From Paragonimus skrjabini miyazakii (lineage: Eukaryota > Platyhelminthes > Trematoda > Plagiorchiida > Troglotrematidae), in assembly GCA_014338405.1 (NCBI GenBank), contig JTDE01000724.1:90555-154554 (forward strand): 64,000 nt of DNA. The letters are read 5' to 3'. The notes under the pieces were generated by a model. That model worked only from the letters and a program-made list of their open reading frames with translations, was not told the origin of the DNA and searched no databases. Shown piece by piece: positions 46,691 through 57,697 of the stretch; within the stretch, counting starts at the first letter, position 1; every line of letters begins with the position of its first letter. The position numbers and the translations under genes were made by a program.

Positions 46691-48129
46691 CCCCTTCTGA
46701 AACATTAGCTGTTATTTTAATTCCAGTCGATCACCGTACGAATAGGACTTCTTCTCTAATGGAAATAACATGAATCATTAATATTGATGATGTGTTGGTT
46801 ACTGGCAAGTAATATGGGATATTGATTATTACAATTGAGACAGCACCAGCAGCTGGTAGCACACTTCACACTCAGTTGAATTTTCTGCCAGCCTTCGTCG
46901 AATCGCAGCATTAAACTCATGGTTTGCTATTGCAAAATTTCGTCGTTCTTGCTTATCGTTGCGACAACTTTTTCAGGGTCACTTGGTACAACAACTTATC
47001 CCAGGTAATGTAAGAACTACTCGAGAAAAGTGGTTAGAACCTTTGGATAAATGTGGTAAATTTCCCGATCGACATCAATTAGCCCATTGCATCTTGTAAG
47101 CGACAAGGCAGTACGCAGAGTACTCCGTTTACTATTACCAGTAGGCTACACGTGAACAAATGTCACACACAAGTGTAGATGAAAACTGGAACCAAGCATG
47201 AATCAATGTACGCATCCAGCGTCTTGACAAAACGATCACAAGACTGATAGTAGAGAATGACACATAGAGGCATAGATGCTGCCGGTCGAGCAACTGGTCA
47301 ATGTTCGAATGGACAGTATACACGGTTGCTGGCGGCAGTTTCGAATTACTCTGCTATAGTTGCCGAAGTCAAAGGAAGCTTGCGCATAACACTCACCACA
47401 GGCGGCTTGCGCTTTATGACTTGTGGTTTCAGTTGCTCACCATGAAACTAGTGTAAGTCCAAAGGAATAAACCAGGGGACGTATGAGTTGAGGTCTTTGT
47501 GCCCAGCCGGTCAACGCTGATTAGACCAGTGGTAGGCAACTGTGCCAGTGAAACTCCTACGTCTAGCAAACAAAAGATGGATAGACTCCAAAAGTAAGAT
47601 CTACGTTGAGAAGAAAGGTGTTGAGACTTAAGGCAAGAAGTAGTTCAATATGAGAGTACATAAAAGTGCACCGTGCACACGAGAAAGAAGAGAAGTAGAA
47701 ATGCAAATTGGGACCGAAAATTAAACAAAACATTCATCAAGCAGCGCCCCAACAAAGCTGAGGGAAGAGAAAGCGGTAGGCCATAATGATCCTGGTTTGT
47801 GGAAAGGTGAATTTTTAGCGATAGCAGTCAGCTGATATGAACGAAAGAGTAGATTTGCTTAACACCACCTAACTTAGCCTAACGCATAAGTACCCTCTTC
47901 GCTGACGGTATACCGTGAATACACTGATGACCTAACAATACGAGTCAACCAGCGCGTTGGGGGCCACGTTGATCGTCTGGCCATATGTTCATGTCACCAT
48001 GAACTATAGTGGTGATGATTCCTTTGCGCATCGTGCGCTACAATTCACGGCCGCACAAAGGCCGTTTATTGAAGCTTCGGACACTTCCGGATCGTATTTC
48101 TCAAGGCCATCCAGTTCAACACTGAAACC
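46691..48129. other. No recognisable gene
   Basis: A 62-codon frame at 47257-47445 includes a weak box-B-like GTTCGAATGGAC, but I cannot assign it. Nothing else seen. Confidence 0.45.
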
Positions 48130-49440
48130 ACAAAATCTAAGTTCTGTATTGTAAAGCCTTATATGTTGCAGATGGAACTGTTCATATACAGTATTTCCGT
48201 TTATGTGGTGTTAGCGTTTCACTGCTGTACAACAATGTAGGCAACAATATGAACCAACAGGCAAGCGACTTAGTGTTCATCTCCATGTAGTGGTTATTTC
48301 GAACATGTCTTTCAAGAAGTCTGAAAGCAGCGCTAGCCTTCGCCACCCGAGCTCACAACTGTTGGTCCGCCGACAGACCTGCTGACAGAATGTTACCTAA
48401 GTAGCAAAAGTCTGCGCAGTTGTCGACAATCTCTCCATTGATGCGAATCCTAGACAGGCGGGCAGCGACGGCACCTCCGATCGGAGGAGGCTGTCGAAAA
48501 GAAAATGACTTATCCGTGTTGATATCTTAACAAAATTTGGATGCCATATTTGTGAATCCCGTAGTCGAGGGCCATGCAAAAAAGTGCACTATCATATGTA
48601 AACAGTGACACGCGCGTTTCCCGATTAGATAACCAACGAGTGGCTCTTAAGTTCGAATATACAGCAGGCGGACATCTGCGTAGTACTCAACCTTAACATC
48701 GTCCTCTGCCGAGTTATGAAGAGCAACTGTTAGCATGGTAGCCAAAAATAGACTTAATGGGGTTGAGGCTGGGACACAATCCTGCTCGACGCCAGTGAGA
48801 ATGTCCAAATCATCAGAGGTCAGTCCTCACGATTGTACCTTTGCTTTCTTACCAGCAAACGTCTGATTAAATTTATGAACTTACAAGAACATCAGAACTT
48901 ACCAAGTTGCGTCCGCAATGCCTCATGACTCATGACATCAAAAACCGTGGCTCAGTCAACAGAAAGAGCATAAACCGGTTAATTGCGTCCACAACATTCC
49001 TCCTGGATCTATGGAGCAGCAAGCACCAGGTCGGTTGTATTTTGACTCGCTCAGAATTCACACTGCTATTTAGGAACATTTGTCTCCGTAACTGTCACGC
49101 TGAATAGATTTGACAAGATTCTTGCTGTTATATTTCCGGCCAAGCCCAGCAGATCGATGTCACAATATCTATCGATGCACTGCTTCCTCCATTCATCCCT
49201 AAACAAAGATAGGACCAGGGCATATTTGAATGACTTGGGAACTGTCTTCTGCTTTTATACCTTTAACATATCCATTACGCGTGAAGGCAAAACATTTTGC
49301 TGCAATAGAACTTCCAAGTTGGAATCTTGGACGTGATGGCAAGGACGCAATTTACCCAACTAACCTGAAAGGACAACCAATCTTAATTAGAGCACTTCGT
49401 ATTGCCTAAGTTTATAGGGGACGTGACAGGGGTTATTCGA
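48130..49440 (-). pseudogene. RTE-like LINE reverse transcriptase remnant
   Basis: The minus-strand translation shows SLFLATMLTVALHNSAEDD followed by DVKVEYYADVRLLYIR (about 48760-48650), and further down an RINGEIVDNCADFCYLGN segment (about 48450-48400). These correspond to the post-catalytic and thumb regions of LINE RTs widespread in flukes. Upstream pieces such as RDEWRKQCIDRYCDIDLLG and LAGNITARIL (about 49190-49120) fit the fingers. Stops and frame changes occur every 50-100 codons, so it is inactive. Orientation is opposite to the endonuclease remnant at 8640, so they are separate insertions. The clade is assigned by remembered similarity. Confidence 0.65.
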
Positions 49441-49697
49441 GTGGTGTCAACGGCTTTGCTTAATAAGAACGTGTTCAGTGGTCAAAGTGGAGTAGAGATC
49501 ATCTGACCCTGTCCCTACTGATTCATTAAATTGCGGACCGTACTAGTTCCTTTGACAGATAAAGAGGTACGAGTGGTTGGGAGTGTCTGAGGATCGCACG
49601 TCAAATAGGAGTGAGGTTTAGATTCACGGTAGACTTCGAGTTGTAATATAAGACTCAATCAGTTCGTGAGAACATTTTCATCAATTCTCTTGTATAC

Positions 49698-49910
49698 ATG
49701 GCTGACGGACGCAATTGCACTCGCATTAGTCCCGAAACACGCAGACATATTATCGAAGCATTCGAAAGGGGCAATGGCTGGCGTATGGTTGCCCTTCTGA
49801 ACGGAGTCAAGTGTAATACCGCTTACAAGTGGCTTCATGTGGATTGCATCAGTTATGATGCACAGCCTCGCAAAAGAAAGCAACAAGATTCAAGTTCATT
49901 ATGTGGGTAA
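49698..49910 (+). pseudogene. DNA-transposase N-terminal helix-turn-helix, truncated
   Basis: 70 codons from ATG 49698. Residues about 9-46 (ISPETRRHIIEAFERGNGW and VALLNGVKCNTAYKWL) form a helix-turn-helix of the IS630/Tc1-like kind, which in full-length enzymes binds the terminal inverted repeat. A TAA-type stop and frame decay follow, and I cannot find the DDE/DDD catalytic domain downstream. It lies 280 bp left of a MITE, but terminal-repeat kinship is unproven. A host DNA-binding gene fragment is less likely. Confidence 0.5.
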
Positions 49911-50190
49911 AGTGAATTTCCGTAGATCCAACGATTAGACGGCAGATTTTGAGATTGCGCTTCAAGGCGGAGTCTGAGAAGGTGTTATCGACCACAACGA
50001 TTAGTCGATTGCCGGTACATAACTGCCAAGACACTATGTCAAGTACCCGTTGGCACGATCTAAGATGAGAACCAAACATTAGGCTGAGTTGTCAGGGCCC
50101 CATTAAATCAGTGACACTACGTGATAACACAGGCGTCTTTCTCAACCTAACCCGGTGACCACGGGGTGAGGAGTGTCACCGAACGAAGTT
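49911..50190. other. Possible transposase decay region
   Basis: Between the helix-turn-helix remnant and the MITE I see no readable catalytic motif. It may be decayed transposase sequence. Confidence 0.25.
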
Positions 50191-50405
50191 CATATTACGT
50201 TGCTACTTCGTAACGGCAGAAAAACTAAAACATCCGTGGTCACTATGGCCGTGGTCTATCGAATTACAACAGTTGCGTTATTATGTCATCCTGACGTTAC
50301 CGTTGGATCGTTTGGCAACAAGGAATAGAGAAGATCCACTACATGACTTCCTTTACACTAAAACATTCATATTTTTCTACCGTTACAAGGTAGCAACGTA
50401 ATATG
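50191..50405. mobile_element. MITE, 215 bp with 35-bp terminal inverted repeats
   Basis: The left end is CATATTACGTTGCTACTTCG, then TAACGGCAGAAAAA (50191-50224). The right end is the reverse complement with about three differences (50371-50405, ending GGTAGCAACGTAATATG). The interior is non-coding and contains CCGTGGTCACTATGGCCGTGG. Structure is that of a non-autonomous cut-and-paste element. A clear flanking target duplication is not visible. Confidence 0.75.
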
Positions 50406-52896
50406 TTTCAAAGCCACTGACCTTTTATGGCAGATTCTGAACATAATGTTGAAGCCTATTTGGTCAATGAAGCAGTGAGAAAACTTGAGCTGTTTACAAC
50501 TGCGTTCTACCAGGTTGTACCTACATATTCTTTTGCCAACTTCGAAAAAGTCACTTACACAGATTGATAGACAAGTTTTGTTAGTTCAGAAACACTAGCA
50601 CTGACCTTGTCTTCATTGATCATCTGATGAACTCCCCACCACATAGGCAGATACCAGTATTCAAAAAGTTATGAATATATGAGAACCTTGGAAAAAAACA
50701 GTAAACAGCTTCATAATTTACAATTTATTGCAAGAAGCATTCTTGAAGGAAACAAAACTGAGTTAAATTGTTGTGTGCGACACAATCCGGTTGGTCTGAA
50801 GGCTACACTATTTTCACATCATCAGCAACTTCGATATCGAAATAAGTGATAACGAAAATCGAAAACATCAATCGTGACAAACAGTCTGAAAGAAATGAAT
50901 CATTAGCTCTATTTATGCAGGTTTAATAATCAAAAGTGGAATCCCTTTACTGAAAGATTGCACGAAATAAAGCGTTTCCCCATCAACATTTTCAACCGTT
51001 CGGATTACCCAAATGATTCTTTTTCAAACAGAGGATTTGTGTGACTGACCTGTCTAATTTATGTTTCCTTGGCCAAACATGTTGTTCATTTCTTTTGTGT
51101 CGTCTTTTTCAGTGGAGCTTTTCTAAGCTACTAATAAGTAAATCGTGATGATCAAATTGTAATCCATCAAAAATAGCTGCTCAAAACGCAAAAACCAAAT
51201 TCTATTGGATAGTGTGCACAATGTTTTTCTAGCAGGTACCTCAACTAGTATTACAGTACGGTAATTTTCACAAGTTGTAGTTGAAATATTCACCATTATT
51301 TCTCGTCACAAGATTGGTTTGTCTGCTCACAAAATCTGTAGCGCGCAACTTTAATGCTTTATCCCGCTGAAAATCTGACCTTGAATTTTTGTTGACGCTC
51401 ACAAAAGAAAAACGTCCGAATCGTCAATACTGGATACAAACCACGAGGGAAATATGACCACGCCAAACAAAACACTACCCCGTATGAGAATTCTGTCGGA
51501 CCCATAATCCAGATGTAGAAAGACGCCTTGTTCAAACATTTACTTTCAAATGGTTTATAATAAGTCACTTCGTGCTGTAATAATCAGTTCTTACTCTTTA
51601 TAATACAGGTTGCGGACCGGTTAGCACAGACCAAATGAAATTTTAACCAACATCCAAGTGATTTTATAACTGCTTAACGAACAGTCTATCTTTAATAACA
51701 GTTATTTACTAACTGTTCCCCCCTCATCTGTTAATTTGACATCTGATGCTATTTCTTCCCTATGTGACTGTAAGTCCAAACTCCAATAAGGATGGTGCAC
51801 TTCGCTTGGTCCAGATCGTATTTTGCTATAGCTGTAAGTCGCCTCTGCATAACCAATAGGAAGATGTTTCTGAGCCAATATTGACTCAACTGTCTGGTCA
51901 GTATACCATGGCCTATGGTTGCATTTAATGAAGATATTTGAATTAGCAGTTTCAGACTTGTGTGGATAACTTCACAGACCACTTCATACAGTGAAACTTT
52001 GCTAACTGTTGAAGTACAGACAGTATCACACCGGTATCATGGAAGCGCACATTCAACTTTCGATTTATTGAGTACACTGAGATGACGGTAGAAGTTTTCG
52101 GGAAAATTCATTCTTGAGTGGCCAGGTGGCAGAGTAAATTGGTGGACTCAGACCAGTTTTGTATCCTGTTAGAACTGTGCGTTGTTAACATACTATTCTG
52201 ACTTGTTCATTCGTTTTTTCTGCCACAGCTATTGAATAAAAGTCACTTCGTACGTTATGTTGATTACAGTAATGCTTTCAATCTTTTATTCACAAGAAAC
52301 GTGATATTTAGCCACTTCTTGTACGGTTATTAGGCAAACATTTTTTCCGAATCGTTCCCAGTTAATGGATGAATTTTCAATCACTTTTTCTATTTATCAG
52401 GTAACCGGGCCTACACCCTGATTCAAAAATTACCCCCAGTTTTGCCTTCTTCTCTTGTCAGTTCCAAAGAACGTATTTCTTCTACAATATGTAGACGATG
52501 TCTTCCATTCTCTCCAGGATTGAGTAATATCCTTTCAACTCGCCATACAAACTGATCTTACCATATTTTCCACTTGGCTTAATGCACACTGTCTATCGAC
52601 CCATAATTGCGAATATATTGGTTTCATTTTCCTTTTGAAGGGAACAACCTAATTATAGTTTTTACTGACTATTTCCGAATACCAACTACAAACAAAATTC
52701 CTTTTCAGCTTCAGTCTGGTGAGGATTTGGGCGTTACGCTGAGTCATAAGCTGACGTGATGTCATCAGATTTTAACGATACTGTTACAAACGTGAGGAAA
52801 CTCCCGTTGACATTCAACCTCTAATTGTGATCTCAATTACCTGGTATGCTTCAAGTAATGGAAAATCCCCGTAGAAATCATGAACATAACAATTCT
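50406..52896. other. No recognisable gene
   Basis: Frames of 69-77 codons with no recognisable domain. Confidence 0.55.
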
Positions 52897-53254
52897 GTTT
52901 TCAGCGAACGGAATGATTTTCGATAAATTCTCATCTTAGGCCGGTACAATTATATGTTAAATCAAAGAACAGTAAGGTGGGTTGTCGACCGAAAATAGTA
53001 CGATGGTAACGCAATTGGTTAAAACACAAACACGACTTCGTTGTGGTTATGCTAAAAAGCGGAGGGAGGTTTTAGGAAGCTAGTGTTAATTGGGATGAGT
53101 TCGACGAGACGGGAGCAAATTGTCGCGTGGGTTGAGTGTACATGTTTGGCCATAGTAATCCCAAGGTGAGAACGAACTGTTTATGAACACACAAACCTGG
53201 TTGACGTGATCGGACTGCGACTGCTTCGGTTATAGACAGAATGCACTACTTGAT
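52897..53254. repeat. Penelope-like terminal repeat, left arm
   Basis: Contains GCCGGTACAATTATATGTTA, AATCAAAGAACAGTAAGG and TTTTAGGAAGCTAGTG, each repeated in reverse complement in the right arm. The minus strand preserves a VCVFINS-SPW string (about 53175-53200) like the C-terminal end of Penelope proteins. The repeat therefore overlaps the protein's 3' coding end, as in other members of the group. Confidence 0.8.
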
Positions 53255-54930
53255 CTTTCGTAACACGGCGGTTGGGGCACGGTAGATGATGCAAAACGCC
53301 CTATCCGTGTGTGTTTGTGTCGGTCGCAGTCATCCAGGTGGGCCAGAATGAGTGAGCTTATGTTCCTTGTTGTTCCAGAGCGAAGTCACGCCAGACAATG
53401 TTCACGAATTCATTCCTATAGACGTCTAGTGATGCGATCAATATATATTGAACCACAGGAATAGTCAAATTAATAGATCAAAAACGAGACAGCATTGTTA
53501 GGCGTATTACCTTCAAATTGAGTGGCGCCGTCCGTTTTGAGTGGAACGTTACGATGGGACTTGCTGCATAGCAGGTACTACCGATAACGTTAATTAGTTT
53601 GCACATTACCAGCACAGTTCAACTGGTGCATCACCTTTGAACGGCAGAGTTGTATAGCTATCAGTTGTGTTTACTAGGGTTTGTATTAGTATCTCTTGCA
53701 TGTTTCTGGTGATAAATTTCTCAGGATAGGCTTTATTAGACAGAATATCCTGTGACACACTTAGCTCCAATTCTATCGTATCTCCTGTACAGATTACTTT
53801 TGCTCTATTAGTCAAGCAGCGTACAAAGCCACGGTTCAGACTAATCGGCACATAGCCGTAGAAATGTAGATATTGCCAATTCCAGGTTTTCTTCCTATAT
53901 ACACGTCGGTGTAACGATCCATCTGATCAACTTGTCAATGATACATACAAAAAGTGCATGCGGTCATCCGTTTCTTGTTCTAAAGCGAACACGATGTTCT
54001 TATGCACCTTGTTAAAAACTCTCATAAGCTTCCGTGAATCTTGTGTTTTGTCCATTACGCAAAAATTTCATATACATATCATTGATTATAACTGGTTGCT
54101 CTAATAGCTTCGTCTAGCTCGCTATTCCTGAGCATACTCATGAAAATGTCGGCCAGTACCGGGCCCGATAGTGAGCCCTAGCTAAACCATCGATCTGGCG
54201 ATAAAGCTCAGCAATAAATTGAAACTGAATGCTGTTGGTACAGAATATTAATAACTCTTTCATCTAAGTAACAGGCAGACCGACTTTAAGCCGACAACTT
54301 TCGATATACTCACATAAAAATCGTATTGTTTCAACCAAGGGGACATTGGTAAGTAAGGACAAAACATCTAAAGATAGCATTTTCTCTTCGGATACAGTGA
54401 GTTCAGCGATAGAATCTACGAGTTCAAATATGTCTCTCAAACTGCATTTCGTAACTACTCTTAACCAGCTCCAGGATCTCCACAAACCATTGTGCAACAG
54501 CGGGATAGGGCGAATTACACATGTCGAGTATCAGTCCAAGCGCTAGTTCATCTTAGTGTATCTTTCGCAGTCAGTACAACCGTGGGACACGAGATCGTGT
54601 TAAACGGATGCGCTGGAATACAGTAATGGCGTCAGCCTGTTTCAACCGTCGTAAATTTCTTCAGAAACTCCTTGCAGTTGCCACTGTCTTAACTTTCCCG
54701 GATTTCTCTTTTTAGAAATTCCCTTATATCAGACAAAATAGTCGTCATTTTTTTAAGTGTAATCACCCATATTGAACAGAACAATTCACCCTCCGTATCA
54801 GACCATCATATGATAATCGACCAATCGTTTTTCAATGCAGTAAGCTCCTGTAAATTGGACTTAGGTAATTGTAGCAAGCGTTAACGAGATTGGATTTGAA
54901 GCGCTCAAAATCCATTTCGGAGGAAGAACA
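53255..54930 (-). pseudogene. Penelope-type reverse transcriptase remnant
   Basis: Minus-strand order: a decayed fingers segment (CNSPYPAVAQW-like, about 54510) and LSLDVLSLLTNVPLVETIRF, with the first catalytic Asp (ORF 54497-54264). GSLSGPVLADIFMSM follows at about 54175-54130. The YxDD box at 54078-54061 reads Y-V-Y-E-I-F, so both catalytic aspartates are lost. The thumb-like segment is FVRCLTNRAKVIC, AYPEKFITRN and LPFKGDAPVELCW (ORF 53851-53606). Past that, SPIVTFHSKR and HLDDCDRH may be remains of the linker and GIY-YIG endonuclease, but its signature is not readable. Multiple stops and frameshifts. Inactive. Confidence 0.8.
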
Positions 54931-54933
54931 TAA

Positions 54934-55288
54934 ATCAAGTAGTGCATTCTGTCTATACCCGTAGCAGTCGCAATCCGACCACGTCAACCAGGTTTGTGTG
55001 TTCATAAACAGTTTGTTCTCACCTTGGGATTACCACGGCCAAACATGTACACTCAACCCACGCGACAATTTGCTCCCGTCTCGTCGAACTCATCCCAATT
55101 AACACTAGCTTCCTAAAACCTCCCTCCGCTTTTTAGCATAACCACAACGAAGTCGTGTTTGTGTTTTAACCAATTGCGTTACCCTCCTACTATTTTCGGT
55201 CGACAACCTACCTTACTGTTCTTTGATTTAACATATAATTGTACCGGCCCAATATGAGAATTTATCAAAAACTGTTCTGTTCGCTGAA
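54934..55288. repeat. Penelope-like terminal repeat, right arm
   Basis: Reverse complement of 52897-53254 with scattered substitutions and at most a few indels. Similarity fades outside TTTCAGCGAAC at the outer edge and ATCAAGTAGTGCATTCTG at the inner edge, which fixes both boundaries. Confidence 0.8.
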
Positions 55289-57597
55289 ATCGACGTTGTT
55301 TTTACGTTTTTTACCTCTGTATAACCCCATTCTGCATTTTGTGGACCGAATGAGGATTCATCCTCGTTAGGCATACTGTTCACCGGTAACCTCCAAAATT
55401 GAAGAACAAATATTTCACATTTCATTCCAGACATGAGATGTCTGTCCAACAGTGGTGGCATTCCATGTTATAATTTTACTGAAGTTGTCAGGTTTAAAAG
55501 CTTTATAGCCTATATGCCTCTAGCATTTCGTTGACTTTTGACTGACCTCTTTACAAATGTTCCCACATCCCCAACTCGTTTCCATTTCTAATCTATATAA
55601 GTACGTGCACAATACGTTTTGTTATCTCTTAGTTGCCTCGGTTTCTTCTTAATCCCGACGATTTTGCAAACCTGAATTAATAACGTCTTCATATACCACG
55701 TATGTTCAAGACTTCGATGTGTACAGGCTGGAAATTCGTCTCTTGATATGCTCAAAACAAAGTCCTGATTTGGTGTGGCATAGTTTGTACAAAAGGAAAG
55801 AGGATCTCAACTTCATTCGACGAGGGTGAGTAACAATGTTGTTCTCTGGCCTCGGTCACCTGTGTAACCCATAAACAGTACGTCCTGTCAATTAAACTAT
55901 CTTACTCTTTCTAAACAATATTATACACCAGATGGTAATAATATTGATAGGTATTTGGTTCTAAAGTTTCTTTGATAAATCTGTAGGTCTGAAATAATTG
56001 TACTCTGTTATCAACTCTCTGCGACTTCGCAGAGCTTGAAGTACGCGTACTACCTGTATGGTAGCCGTATTGATTTTCTGTCCAGCCTAGTAAAGTTGAA
56101 GTCAGACTCACAACCAATCGTTTGATATTATATTGAACCGTTTTATGGTAAATGCTGCCAATCATGTTTCTCTCATGCATTAGACTGCATCGATCTACAC
56201 AAAGCTATAATCATTTCAGTTGAAAACAAGCGGTCTTAGTCTTGTAGGACAAACACACTATCGTACAGTTAGCACTACCTGAAGTTCTATCCAAACCTTT
56301 GCATTAGTCGTGTATTCAAGGCAGTAATGCCAATAGACATATAATCAACATAAAATTCCACTCACCAACCTCCATTCAACCGTCCTTTATGGGTTCATAA
56401 TTGTGTCCGGCCCTTTGTCAGGCTGACGGTGTACACTCGCTCTGTATTCTAAATCCCACCTCCGCAAATACACACTTGAACAAAATGTGAACAGGGACAG
56501 TTTGTCTGAGCTGACAGGAGATACGGCACGGTTGTTAACCAGCCACACACATACGAGACCGGGTGGGTACCAGTGAGTGGTTCCTCATAATTTGTTTAGG
56601 ACAGCATTTACGAAGCAGTAGATTGATACGGCTGTCAGAATCGCCACTTGGTCATTCTGAGAACAGTATTCGGGTGAGTCTTATGTGCTCAACAATTTAC
56701 TGGTTTGAGTGTTATTTTCAACATCGGAAGTGTAACTAACATCCAAAGAAAGGTGATCGAAAATTGAGACGATAAAATCAGCTAGAAAGCATCGGGATTT
56801 TCACGATAAAAGTGTCAAACGGACGACTTAGTTATATTTGTACTTGATGTGTATTATTTGTTATACTTCATTTCCATAATATCGGTCAACCGATGAATTC
56901 CTTTCGGCAGTCCGTAGTCCGGGATTAAACTGTTCAAACGAACTTTAGAACACATATTGATTTTTATTTGTCCCAAGAGTGCATAGAAGAGATGTTTACA
57001 AATCACACTGTGAAACTGCCATGTGGTACACAGCATGAGGATTTTCGGACTCAAAATACCAGGTAATAACCTCGATTCACGTTTGTTTGTTAGAAAAAAA
57101 ACGATAGAAATACATCAGTGAAAGAAGACAAACGTTTTGTATCCTGTCAATATTCTTTTCTTCAAATTCATCGAGAACTATTGATTTACTAAGCGCCTCT
57201 TTTGGTTTTCCATAATCTCTTTAGCGAATTACTATACCTCCTCTGGAGATAGTTGGACGTTCCGCGCATTGCTCACAAACCAATGTGGCTGTGTTTGTGT
57301 ACAATAATTCAGCCATACCTAGTATGGGGTCACTGGCGCAGTCATCAACCCAGCTCTTAAAAGGGTGACTGGAGTTCAGTTTGTGATCGTGGCGAGGAGT
57401 TGCACTACTAATAAATTATAAGACTGTCAGAATTTCGGAGTTGGTGCTCTTTTTTATGAAGGTACAGGCGGAATAACTCATTGGAGTTTGAAAACTGCGT
57501 AAACTTATGAGTAATGTGCAGTTAATGTCAACAAGTAAAAAAGAAATAACTCACTGTATGTGCACGTTAGCGTTTGGGTCACTAACGTTCTTGAAAA
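55289..57597. other. No recognisable gene
   Basis: Short frames only. Nothing recognised. Confidence 0.55.
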
Positions 57598-57697
57598 NNN
57601 NNNNNNNNNNNNNNNNNNNNNNNNNNNNNNNNNNNNNNNNNNNNNNNNNNNNNNNNNNNNNNNNNNNNNNNNNNNNNNNNNNNNNNNNNNNNNNNNN
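57598..57697. other. Assembly gap of 100 N
   Basis: Exactly 100 N, a placeholder gap of unknown true length. Confidence 0.97.

Larger units (their letters stand above)
52897..55288 (-). mobile_element. Penelope-like retroelement with inverted terminal repeats, defective
   Basis: About 2.4 kb. Arms of about 355 bp in opposite orientation (52897-53254 and 54934-55288) flank a minus-strand Penelope-type RT remnant. Inverted or direct long repeats around a single RT frame are the hallmark of Penelope-like elements, which are unrelated to LINEs and LTR elements. Both arms are very similar over long runs, for example the shared GGAGCAAATTGTCGCGTGGG block, while the internal frame is heavily decayed. 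Confidence 0.8.

Noticed and set aside
50623..50650. CTGATGA near 50624 as a hammerhead
   Set aside because: No helix II and no GAAAC follow.
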